Part shown: positions 1 through 8,146 of the stretch, piece after piece | Layout: each line of letters begins with the position of its first letter | Position numbering within the stretch: position 1 is the first letter of the stretch | Source: Elusimicrobiaceae bacterium | GTDB taxonomy: Bacteria; Elusimicrobiota; Elusimicrobia; Elusimicrobiales; Elusimicrobiaceae | Length of the DNA: 64,000 nt | Direction: 5' to 3' | NCBI GenBank assembly: GCA_017618215.1 | Contig: JAFZUQ010000007.1 | Span: 62,001 to 126,000 of the forward strand | Translations under genes and position numbers: made by a program | The notes under the pieces: generated by a model | Told to the model about the DNA's origin: nothing | The model's database searches: none | What the model saw: the letters and a program-made list of their open reading frames with translations, nothing else

Positions 1-276
1 TTGAATAGTTACCGGGGAAGAGGATGAGATTTTTTCATCTTTAGGATGAACGGTAAATTCTTCTCCTAAAATGGTATATTGTTCCCCGTTCTTATTAAGA
101 TTTATGCGGACATTTCCTTTTAATTCAGCGGTACCGTCAGTACTATCGTAATTTACTTCATCAGCTGTAAAAAATAAAAAATCTTCTTTATCTGGCGCAG
201 GCAAATTTGAACTTCGGCAAAAAGCGAAAGTACCCAACAAAAGCAAAGATATTAAAAATAAAAATTTATTTTTCAT
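1..276 (-). CDS. OstA/LptA-like envelope protein (partial, runs off window start)
   Basis: The first 92 codons are visible; the frame is open to the window edge, so the C-terminus is missing. An N-terminal hydrophobic stretch (residues 4-18) looks like a signal peptide. It is followed by a segment of the type FTADEVNYDSTDGTAELKGN, which is the usual opening of OstA/LptA/LptD N-terminal domains that bind lipopolysaccharide in the periplasm. The ATG at 276 lies inside the stop region of the ROK kinase gene (11-base overlap), so it is the last visible gene of the long leftward operon. Whether this is LptA or the start of LptD cannot be told from the fragment. Family assignment rests on the short motif and the signal peptide. 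Confidence 0.6.
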   Translation of the reverse strand, partial: MKNKFLFLISLLLLGTFAFCRSSNLPAPDKEDFLFFTADEVNYDSTDGTAELKGNVRINLNKNGEQYTILGEEFTVHPKDEKISSSSPVTIQ

Positions 277-1216
277 TCTTCATACTCAAAGCATACAATG
301 CTGCTCCCAAAGCACCAATATCTTTTATTTTGGGAACTAACAATTTAACGTTTTTGAAAGGTTCATGTATTTTTTGCATTTTAAATACTTTATGCAAAGC
401 AGGTATAAAATACTTTGCTCCACCTGAAACACCTCCGCTAAACGCTACGATTTCAGGATTAAAAATTAAAATTAAATTTGATAAAGCATATCCTAAATGA
501 GTGCCAAAATAATTCCAAATTAACAAAGCATCTTTATCTTTGACCTGCGCAGCAACAGATAATAATTTGACCGAAAATTGCTCCTTTTTCAGTAACTTGG
601 CAAGTTTGCTTTTTGGGTTTTCTTTAACTGCTTGCAAAGTTAATTTTCTTAAATTATTTGTACCGATATAACTTTCAAGGCAACCTCTTGCGCCGCAAGC
701 GCAAATGTTACCGGTATTGGAATCGCTTATTTTTATATGACCAAATTCACCGGCACTACCTGTTGCACCTTGATACAGTTTACCGTCAATAATCAAACCT
801 CCGCCTATGCCCGTTCCTAAAGTGAAAACCAAAATATTTTTATATTTTTCTTTAAGTTCTTTCTTATAAACACCGAAAGCTGCCATGTTTGCGTCATTAG
901 AAACGAAGCATTTGCACGTTGTTAATTTTTTTAGACCGGAAGTAATTTTTAAATTACACCAAGGAATATTTGGTGCAAAACGTAAAATGCCTTTTTTATT
1001 ATCAGTATCACCGGCAATACCAATACCGATAACCGCATTTTTTATTTTTAATTCTTTTTTATATTTATTTACTATCTCTGCTAAAAATTCTAAAAATTTG
1101 GAAGAGGACAAATATCGCGGTGTTTTAAGTTTTTGGTTTTTTAAAACTTTACCGGTTTTGTTTACAGCAACAATTTTTATAAAAGTTCCGCCAATATCTA
1201 TACCAAAAGAAATCAT
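266..1216 (-). CDS. ROK-family sugar kinase (glucokinase-like)
   Basis: A 316-aa cytoplasmic kinase of the ROK family, which phosphorylates glucose or related sugars with ATP. The phosphate-binding motif GIDIGGT is at residues 5-11, the catalytic Asp lies in SNDANMAAF near residue 108, GTGIGGG is near 137, and the ROK zinc motif CACGARGCLE is near 170. Length matches single-domain ROK kinases without the N-terminal helix-turn-helix of repressors, so an enzyme is more likely than a regulator. Its start overlaps the end of the recombinase gene by 4 bases (ATGA), indicating translational coupling. Substrate specificity (glucose, fructose or N-acetylmannosamine) cannot be decided here. Confidence 0.88.
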   Translation of the reverse strand: MISFGIDIGGTFIKIVAVNKTGKVLKNQKLKTPRYLSSSKFLEFLAEIVNKYKKELKIKNAVIGIGIAGDTDNKKGILRFAPNIPWCNLKITSGLKKLTTCKCFVSNDANMAAFGVYKKELKEKYKNILVFTLGTGIGGGLIIDGKLYQGATGSAGEFGHIKISDSNTGNICACGARGCLESYIGTNNLRKLTLQAVKENPKSKLAKLLKKEQFSVKLLSVAAQVKDKDALLIWNYFGTHLGYALSNLILIFNPEIVAFSGGVSGGAKYFIPALHKVFKMQKIHEPFKNVKLLVPKIKDIGALGAALYALSMKNEK

Positions 1217-2100
1217 CCTTGCCCCCCCGTTTTACTCTTTGGATGACTGTGATTATATACTTTTTTAAGACGTTCAAGTGAAACATGTGTATAAACCTGT
1301 GTGGCACTTAAACTTTTATGGCCCAGCATTTCCTGCAAGGTTTTTAAATCACAACCGTTATTTAATAAATGTGTAGCAAAACTATGTCTTAAACTATGCG
1401 GAGTTATGTGACGAACAAGTTTTGTATTTATTGCACTTTGTTTAATAATTTTTCTTATACCTTCTCCACTGATACGTCGGTTATAACTGCTTAAAAATAA
1501 TGGCTCGGTACTTGAATAATGTGTACGCGTTGTAAGATAATTTTGAATACTATCGAGAGCAATATCGGTTATCGGTACAATGCGTTCCTTAGAACCTTTA
1601 CCTAAAACTTTCGCATAACCTTGTTCAAAATTAATATCACAAATGTTTAAATTTACAAGCTCACTACGACGCAAACCACTTGAATATAAAAGTTCCAAAA
1701 TAGCTTTATTTCTTAAAGCGTGCAATTTGCTTGGGTACGCTTCCATCAAATTTGAAGCTTCTTCTTCCGTCAAGAATTTAGGTAGTAATTTTTCGCGTTT
1801 CGGTGCATCAAAAAGTTTGAAAGGATTTAATTTAATTAAACCGCGTGTTTCTAAAAATTTTGCGAAACTCCTTAAGGAACTTATTTTGCGAAGCATGGTA
1901 TTACGTTTAATTTGTGTATTATTTTCTACCGAAAGATATGCGCGAATATTCCTTATATTAAAATCTTTTATCTGAGTTAAATTATTTTTTGCAAAAAAGG
2001 CCCAGGCCGTATCCAAATCTTTAGTATAGGCCCTTAAAGTATGCGCAGACATATTACGCACTTTCAAACTCTGCAAAAAATTATTTATCTGCTGTTGCAT
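1213..2100 (-). CDS. Tyrosine recombinase XerC/XerD type
   Basis: A 295-aa site-specific recombinase of the size of the Xer proteins that resolve chromosome dimers at dif. The N-terminal SAM-like DNA-binding domain (about 1-90) precedes the catalytic domain. The catalytic Arg is in SGLRRSEL (near 142), the second motif HSLRHSFATHLL near 235 gives the HxxR pair, and LGHKSLSATQVYTH (about 260-272) supplies the third His and the nucleophilic Tyr. It starts inside the 3' end of topA (20-base overlap) and overlaps the ROK gene by 4 bases. Placement beside topA and dprA supports a housekeeping chromosomal Xer rather than a mobile integrase. XerC and XerD cannot be separated from this sequence alone. 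Confidence 0.9.
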   Translation of the reverse strand: MQQQINNFLQSLKVRNMSAHTLRAYTKDLDTAWAFFAKNNLTQIKDFNIRNIRAYLSVENNTQIKRNTMLRKISSLRSFAKFLETRGLIKLNPFKLFDAPKREKLLPKFLTEEEASNLMEAYPSKLHALRNKAILELLYSSGLRRSELVNLNICDINFEQGYAKVLGKGSKERIVPITDIALDSIQNYLTTRTHYSSTEPLFLSSYNRRISGEGIRKIIKQSAINTKLVRHITPHSLRHSFATHLLNNGCDLKTLQEMLGHKSLSATQVYTHVSLERLKKVYNHSHPKSKTGGQG

Positions 2101-4357
2101 TTTTCGCTTCTATTTCTTTTATTTCTTCCGGGGTAACTTGTACTATTGTTTTGCATTTCGGATACCCGGAACAACCCAAAAATGCACCACGCGCGGAATG
2201 ACGAAGTAACATCGCTTTTCCGCAATTCGGGCATTTTTTACCGGAATCTAAAGCTTGTTTTGTTGCTACTTTTTTACCTTCTGAATCTATGGAATATGTG
2301 TTTTTGCACTTTGGATATGCCGAACAAGCCATAAATTGACCGCGGCGGCCTGTTCTTATAACCATGGGTGCACCGCATTTATCGCAAACTTCATTTGTTT
2401 GTTGAATAGGTGCAGAAGTTGTAGCATTTAAATTCTTTTTTCCTTTACACTTCGGATAATCTGAGCAAGCTAAATATTCACCGTAACGACTATGCTTTAA
2501 AAGCATAGGTTTTTGGCAAATAGGACATTTTTCATCTGTTTTAACAGGTACAGAAGATGCCATATTTTGTGAAGCATTTTTTAAATCACGGGAAAATCCT
2601 GTATAAAAATCAGATAAAACCGCTACCCATTTTTTATTACCTTCTGCGATATCGTCGAGTTTTTCTTCAACACCGGCAGTATAAGAAAGGTCCATAATGT
2701 CTTTGAAAAACTCTTTTAAATGTTCTGTAACTCTTATACCGAGTGGTGTTGCAGTAAGTTTCGTGGTTTTAGGAAGTTTTTCAATATACTTCCTATCCAT
2801 GATTGTTTTTATGGTCGGTGCATAAGTAGATGGGCGGCCGATACCATGCTTTTCCAAAGTTTTAATTAAACTTGCTTCATTATAATTTGGCGGTGGGGCG
2901 GTTTTATGATCTTTAGTTTCAATATCAACCAAATTGAGAGTATCCCCTTCCTCTAAAATAGGTAAAAGTGCAGAGGATGTTTCTTCCTTTTCATTATCTT
3001 CGGGTTCTTCATCTTTATAAACAGATAAATAACCTTCAAATTTAACTGTTCTGCCTGTTGCACGGAGTAAGCAATTTTCCTTGCTTTCTGCGGAAATATC
3101 AATGCTTACAGTATTAAAAACAGCATCAGCCATTTGTGAGGCGACAAAACGCAACCAAATAAGTTCATAAAGTTTATATTGATCTGAAGTTAAAGAATCC
3201 TTTATGCTTTGGGGTGTTTTAAAAACATCTGTTGGATGGATTGCTTCATGGGCTTCTTGCGCACCTTTTACTTTTCCTTTATAAACAGGAGCTTTTGCCG
3301 GGGCAAACTGCGGCCCGTATTTTTCCTTAATAAATTTATTTGTTTGGGTTTGAAGAAGTTTTGATACGTTAAAAGAGTCTGTTCTCATATAAGTAATCAA
3401 ACCGACATTTTTGCCTGCGATTTCCACACCTTCGTACAAGGATTGTGCCGTCTGCATTGTTTTTTGCGGAGAAAAGCCAAGTTTATTATAAGCATCTTGT
3501 TGTAAAGTACTGGTAATGAAAGGTGGTTTAGGATGTTGTTTTACTTCCTTTTTTTCAACTTTTTCAACCGTTAAAGGTCCTTTACGCAATGCAGCATTTA
3601 CAACGGCTAAACTTTCATTGGTATCAAAAACTGTTGATTTAACTTTATAGTCTTCCGCAAAAAGTTTATAAGTTGTTGTGCTTTCAACATTTTTGCCTTG
3701 CCATTTTAAAACACGTGCAAAGAATTGAGGTTTTGTATCTTTCTTTTCGAGTTTAGCACGCAAAGTCCAATAAACTTTGCTTTTAAATTCTGCTATTTCT
3801 TTTGCTCTTTCTGCAAGTAAACGAACCGCAACAGATTGTACGCGCCCTGCACTTAAACCGCTTGTAATTTTACGCCATAAAAGCGGGGAAATTTTATAAC
3901 CTACAAGCCTATCTAAAATACGGCGGGCTTGTTGGGCATCAACCAAATTATGGTCGATAGCACGGGCATTATCAAAACTTTCCTTGATGGCAGTATCGGT
4001 AATTTCATGAAAGAAAATACGACGTGTATTTTCCGGTTTAAGTTTTAAAAGTTGTTCAAGATGCCAAGCGATAGCTTCCCCCTCACGGTCAGGGTCGGTA
4101 GCAAGATATACAATAGATGCTTTTTTAACTGCCTCTTTTAAATCGGCAATAATTTTTGGTTTACCGCTTACTACATAAGTAGGTTTGAAATCATGTTGTT
4201 CATCAACACCGATTTCTTTTGAGGGCAAATCCCTAACATGCCCAAAGGAACTTTTAACTATATAATTAGGCCCTAAAATTTTACTGATAGTGCGTTGTTT
4301 TGTGGGGGATTCCACAATTACAAGGGCTTTGCCTGTTGTAGATTTTTGTACTGTCAT
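2081..4357 (-). CDS. topA: DNA topoisomerase I
   Basis: A 758-aa type IA topoisomerase that relaxes negative supercoils. The TOPRIM domain opens with LVIVESPTKQRTISKIL and contains ATDPDREGEAIAWH. The active-site Tyr is in GLITYMRTDS near residue 322. The C-terminus carries three CxxC...C zinc fingers of the topo I type near residues 610, 657 and 707, each ending in a CSxYPKC-like motif. Length is normal for the family. It lies 20 bases after dprA in the same operon, and xer starts within its last codons. The comM-dprA-topA-xer run is a common bacterial arrangement, so the identification is secure. Confidence 0.97.
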   Translation of the reverse strand: MTVQKSTTGKALVIVESPTKQRTISKILGPNYIVKSSFGHVRDLPSKEIGVDEQHDFKPTYVVSGKPKIIADLKEAVKKASIVYLATDPDREGEAIAWHLEQLLKLKPENTRRIFFHEITDTAIKESFDNARAIDHNLVDAQQARRILDRLVGYKISPLLWRKITSGLSAGRVQSVAVRLLAERAKEIAEFKSKVYWTLRAKLEKKDTKPQFFARVLKWQGKNVESTTTYKLFAEDYKVKSTVFDTNESLAVVNAALRKGPLTVEKVEKKEVKQHPKPPFITSTLQQDAYNKLGFSPQKTMQTAQSLYEGVEIAGKNVGLITYMRTDSFNVSKLLQTQTNKFIKEKYGPQFAPAKAPVYKGKVKGAQEAHEAIHPTDVFKTPQSIKDSLTSDQYKLYELIWLRFVASQMADAVFNTVSIDISAESKENCLLRATGRTVKFEGYLSVYKDEEPEDNEKEETSSALLPILEEGDTLNLVDIETKDHKTAPPPNYNEASLIKTLEKHGIGRPSTYAPTIKTIMDRKYIEKLPKTTKLTATPLGIRVTEHLKEFFKDIMDLSYTAGVEEKLDDIAEGNKKWVAVLSDFYTGFSRDLKNASQNMASSVPVKTDEKCPICQKPMLLKHSRYGEYLACSDYPKCKGKKNLNATTSAPIQQTNEVCDKCGAPMVIRTGRRGQFMACSAYPKCKNTYSIDSEGKKVATKQALDSGKKCPNCGKAMLLRHSARGAFLGCSGYPKCKTIVQVTPEEIKEIEAKNATADK

Positions 4358-4377
4358 GTCACACCTCTATAAATAAA

Positions 4378-5490
4378 TCAAATTTTTGCTTTTGAATATT
4401 TACCGTCTTCACAACGTAAATATCCGCTTATTTCCAGTGAAAATAAAACTGTTGATAAACTAGGAACATCCATATTTAATTTTACGGAAAGTTCATCTAT
4501 CGTACTTTCCCCACTGCCAATAGCTTCTATAATTTTAGCTTCTTCCGGAGACAAATCTGAAATTTCTTCCTTTTCTTTATAAATTTCTTGTGTCTTTAAA
4601 GTGCTTTTTATATTGACGGGTAAAGCATCTATAATATCTCGTGCATCCAAACAAATGCCGGCACCTTCTTTGATAAGTTTATTCGGTCCACCGCTTGTGG
4701 GGGAATCAATCGGGCCGGGAACGGCAAAAACATCAAGCCCTTGTTCTAATGCCATTTTTGCGGTTATCAAAGCACCTGATTTTACTTCGCCTTCAACAAT
4801 TAACGCAACTCTTGAAAGAGCTGCAATTAATCGGTTCCTTCTCGGAAAATGTTGGGCAAGAGGGGCTGTCATAAAAGGATATTCAGAAATTATTGCCCCA
4901 CCGTTTTCAATAATACCTAAGGCTAGTTCTTTGTTTTCCGCAGGATAACATCTGCCGATACCCGTGCCTATTAAAGCCCAAGTCGGTTTTTTACGCTTAA
5001 CAGCTTCTGCGTGGGCAACGCTATCAACACCACGCGCAAGACCGCTGACAATAATAACACCTGCATCTGCCAAATCACCGGCAAGTTTTATTGTCGCACG
5101 TCTACCATAGGGTGTTATTTTCCTCGTTCCTACAATAGCAACCGTAGGTGCTAACTTTGTGTTTAATTCTCCACGAACATAAACAACTAATGGTGGTTCT
5201 TTGATATTTAAAAATTCTTCGGGGTAGCCTTCTTCCCCTTTAATATAAATATGCCCTCCGGCTTTATAGGTATTTTCTACTTCTTTTTCTGCATCTAATT
5301 CTAATGCTGATTTTAAAAAATATTCCGCAGTTTCAAGTGAAATTTTGCCTTCCTCACTTAAAGTTTGTGGAGTTTGTTGTAAAATCTCTTGCCCGGTACC
5401 AAAAATTTCAAGCAATCTTTCAAGCCAATCTGTCCTAAGATAGTTAAAGGCATTGATTTTAATTAGCGCTAATTTTTCTTCTGCTTTCAT
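4378..5490 (-). CDS. dprA: DNA processing protein DprA
   Basis: A 370-aa DprA/Smf protein, which loads RecA onto incoming single-stranded DNA during natural transformation. The extended Rossmann fold covers about 100-300, with VAIVGTRKITPYGRR, SGLARGVDSVAH, GTGIGRCYPAEN, the FPRRNRLIAALS motif and the VEGEVKSGALITAKMALEQ segment. A C-terminal winged-helix-like region (about 310-370) follows. The start codon overlaps the comM stop by one base. Pairing with comM suggests competence, but dprA also occurs in bacteria not known to be competent and no other competence gene is in the window. Confidence 0.95.
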   Translation of the reverse strand: MKAEEKLALIKINAFNYLRTDWLERLLEIFGTGQEILQQTPQTLSEEGKISLETAEYFLKSALELDAEKEVENTYKAGGHIYIKGEEGYPEEFLNIKEPPLVVYVRGELNTKLAPTVAIVGTRKITPYGRRATIKLAGDLADAGVIIVSGLARGVDSVAHAEAVKRKKPTWALIGTGIGRCYPAENKELALGIIENGGAIISEYPFMTAPLAQHFPRRNRLIAALSRVALIVEGEVKSGALITAKMALEQGLDVFAVPGPIDSPTSGGPNKLIKEGAGICLDARDIIDALPVNIKSTLKTQEIYKEKEEISDLSPEEAKIIEAIGSGESTIDELSVKLNMDVPSLSTVLFSLEISGYLRCEDGKYSKAKI

Positions 5491-7034
5491 TAAATATCAC
5501 TAACTCCTTTCCTATCTAAAGGACGATATTGCATAACTTCTATAATATGCTCTTTTTTAATATCTTTGCTGCCTTCCAAATCTGCGATTGTGCGGGCGGT
5601 TTTTAAAATTTTATCTAAACTTCTGGCGGAAAGGCCGAGTTTTTTCATCGCAAGTTCAAGTATTTCCCCCCCGCCTTCCGGTAAAGGACAATATTTTTTT
5701 ATTTCAGAAACAGTCATAAAAGCATTGGCTGTCGTTTTGGAATTTTTAAATCTTTCTTCTTGAATCTTGCGGGCTTTAATTACACGTTCACGAATTTGTG
5801 CGCTTGTTTCACCTTCGCTTTTGGCTTGCCAATCTTTGTAATTTACTGGGTTTAAATTAACCGTTAAATCAATCCTATCAAGCAAAGGGCCGGAAACTTT
5901 TGATTTATATCTGCTGATTTGCACCGGTGTACAATTACAAGTTTTTACCGGATGACCGTGATAACCGCACGGGCAAGGATTCATTGCCGCAATTAAAGTA
6001 AATTTTGCCGGGAAAGTTAAAGTATCTTTTGCTCGTGCTATAGTAACTTTAAAAGTTTCTAAAGGTTCACGCAAAACTTCAAGTGAATTACGGGAAAATT
6101 CTGCAAATTCATCTAAAAATAAAATACCGTTATGTGCCAAACTTGCTTCGCCGGGTTTTGGGTTTGCACCGCCACCGATTAAAGCAATATTTGAAATTGT
6201 ATGGTGTGGCTCCCTAAAAGGTCTTTGAAAAATTTTTTTACCTTTCCCGAGCATGCGGCAGATGGAATAAATTTGCAAAATCTCAAGCATTTCGTCTTTA
6301 GTTAAAGGCGGTAAAATACTTGAAAAACGTTTTGCCAACATGCTTTTACCCGTACCGGGTGTACCTATCATTAAGACATTATGACCGCCGGCAGCGGCAA
6401 TTTCCAAAGCACGTTTGGCAAGTGCTTGGCCCTTAACTTCTGAAAAATCTTCCTTTAAATCAAAGCCTTCTAAATTTTCTTCAACTTTCGGGGTTTGATA
6501 CTCTTGATGGAATAAAATTTTACCTTCCAGTAAATCAACGACTTCTTTTAAAGAACTTGCTCCGAAATTTTGGACTTCAGCGAATTCCCCTTCTTCTTTA
6601 TTCGCTAAAGGAATAACTGCTTTTTTGGTACCAATTTTCCTTAAAGAAATGAGCATAGGCAAAACACCGGCACAAGCGTGAACTTTACCATTTAAACCAA
6701 GTTCACCGATAAATACCATTTCATTTAATTTGTTTTGTGCTTGATTGCTTAATTCCCCGCTTGCCGCTAAAATACCTAAGGCGATAGGTAAATCAAAATG
6801 CGTACCCGTTTTTTTAATCTCGGCAGGAACTAAATTAACTGTAATTTTCCTTAAAGGGAAATCAAAACCGCTGTTTCTTATTGCAGCTTGAACACGGTCT
6901 TTTGCTTCTTTGACTTCTTGTTCAGGTAAACCTACAATAGTAAAAGTGGGCGCACCCCCGGCAATGTCAATTTCTACTTTGACAATAAAGCCCTCTAAGG
7001 CTTTTATCGCGGAGGATAACACACTTGATAACAT
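5490..7034 (-). CDS. comM: YifB/ComM-family AAA+ ATPase (Mg-chelatase-like)
   Basis: A 514-aa member of the YifB/ComM family. ComM is a hexameric helicase that promotes branch migration during recombination of transformed DNA. The N-terminal Lon-like domain (about 1-170) has the typical AxxGxEGxxVxVE start pattern. The AAA+ domain shows Walker A GTPGTGKS near residue 225, Walker B GILFLDEF near 306, the family motif NPCPCGYHGH and a C-terminal helical domain with LGLSARSLDKILKTARTIA. It overlaps dprA and the upstream lipoprotein gene by a base each, consistent with co-transcription. Length is normal. Confidence 0.94.
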   Translation of the reverse strand: MLSSVLSSAIKALEGFIVKVEIDIAGGAPTFTIVGLPEQEVKEAKDRVQAAIRNSGFDFPLRKITVNLVPAEIKKTGTHFDLPIALGILAASGELSNQAQNKLNEMVFIGELGLNGKVHACAGVLPMLISLRKIGTKKAVIPLANKEEGEFAEVQNFGASSLKEVVDLLEGKILFHQEYQTPKVEENLEGFDLKEDFSEVKGQALAKRALEIAAAGGHNVLMIGTPGTGKSMLAKRFSSILPPLTKDEMLEILQIYSICRMLGKGKKIFQRPFREPHHTISNIALIGGGANPKPGEASLAHNGILFLDEFAEFSRNSLEVLREPLETFKVTIARAKDTLTFPAKFTLIAAMNPCPCGYHGHPVKTCNCTPVQISRYKSKVSGPLLDRIDLTVNLNPVNYKDWQAKSEGETSAQIRERVIKARKIQEERFKNSKTTANAFMTVSEIKKYCPLPEGGGEILELAMKKLGLSARSLDKILKTARTIADLEGSKDIKKEHIIEVMQYRPLDRKGVSDI

Positions 7035-8137
7035 TATATGAATTCCATTGTAATACTATCGGCAGAAGTATTTACAATCGTAAAATTAGCTACATTTTTA
7101 CGCAAAATTTTAGCGGAAAATTCCTCTGCAGTGGAAACTTTTGCCTGTACTGAAAAAGTAGCGGTAGAGTTTCTGTATTTTACTAAAGCAAAATCTTCGA
7201 CATCCCTTTGTGAACGCATGATATTTTGAAGTTTTTCTAAACGTTCAATAGTATTAACATTTGTAACTATAAAATTAAAAGTCTTTGCAGAATTAATTGC
7301 CTGAGTTATATCTTCTTCCACTTGCTCCGCAGCAGTTTGACAGGCATTCATTAAAGCTTTTTGTTCTGCTAAAGATTGGACAGCATCAAGACCACTGGCA
7401 TTTTCTGACGATTGTGCTACAAGTTGATAATTGCTTGTTGCCATCACTTTTAAATTCACTTTAGCGCGAATAGGTTTAAAGGTTGTTGTCAAAGCAGCCG
7501 CGCTTTCAAGAGGTGCTGCATCTGCTTCCGCTATAATAACAAAGCGAGCCCCTTCTTTTTTTGCTTTATCGATAAAAGAAGTTGTATCGGTTAAATTATT
7601 TTCACTTAAAGTTCCTCCATCAAGTAAAGTGTACGGAAAATTTTTAAGAGCTTTATAAACACCTTGCCGGCAATATTGCTTTAAGGAAACTTCACCGTTA
7701 ATAATCTCTCTGGAAGCGACTAAAATATTTGTTTTACGGACATAAGAGCTGTCTTCTATCTCTTTAACTTTGGTAGCTAAATCGCTCACTAAAACCATTA
7801 CGCGCCCTTCAACAAAAAATTTATCACCCTTTCTATAAGAAGAAGTCACATACGAACGCCTTATATAGTTTTTGTAATTATCTAAAATATCTGTTTTTAC
7901 TCTTTCGGGATATTCTATTAAACTATTGGAAGAAAGGAAAACCCTTGCTGCTTTCTCTACGGCTACTTTTTCAGCTAATACTAAGCCTTCTTCCTTCATA
8001 GAAGAAACAGAGCCTTCAACGAAAGGAACTTCCGCACTTGCCATAACATATTCACCTTCTCCTTTAGGGCCTATATTCATCCTCTGGCAAGAAGTTAATA
8101 AAAAACAAATAACCATTAAGGAAAGAATCTTTTTCAT
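7034..8137 (-). CDS. Predicted lipoprotein of unknown function (LPP20/FlgT-N-like region)
   Basis: A 367-aa protein with a clear lipoprotein signal: a charged start MKK, a hydrophobic stretch and the lipobox LLTSC with Cys at residue 17. After it, residues 30-125 have the look of LPP20/flagellar-assembly-T N-terminal domains (AEKVAVEKAARVFLSS, then a basic patch and KFFVEGRVMV), a weak resemblance judged by eye. The remainder (about 130-367) alternates strands and helices with no catalytic motif that I recognise. It sits 9 bases after the DnaA-like gene and overlaps comM by one base. Function is unknown; the sequence supports a membrane-anchored periplasmic or envelope role. Confidence 0.75.
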   Translation of the reverse strand: MKKILSLMVICFLLTSCQRMNIGPKGEGEYVMASAEVPFVEGSVSSMKEEGLVLAEKVAVEKAARVFLSSNSLIEYPERVKTDILDNYKNYIRRSYVTSSYRKGDKFFVEGRVMVLVSDLATKVKEIEDSSYVRKTNILVASREIINGEVSLKQYCRQGVYKALKNFPYTLLDGGTLSENNLTDTTSFIDKAKKEGARFVIIAEADAAPLESAAALTTTFKPIRAKVNLKVMATSNYQLVAQSSENASGLDAVQSLAEQKALMNACQTAAEQVEEDITQAINSAKTFNFIVTNVNTIERLEKLQNIMRSQRDVEDFALVKYRNSTATFSVQAKVSTAEEFSAKILRKNVANFTIVNTSADSITMEFI

Positions 8138-8146
8138 TTATGCTCC

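Noticed and set aside
1213..2100. The tyrosine recombinase as a phage or integron integrase marking a mobile island
   Set aside because: Xer length and motifs, operon overlap with topA, and no attachment repeats, tRNA or phage genes nearby.
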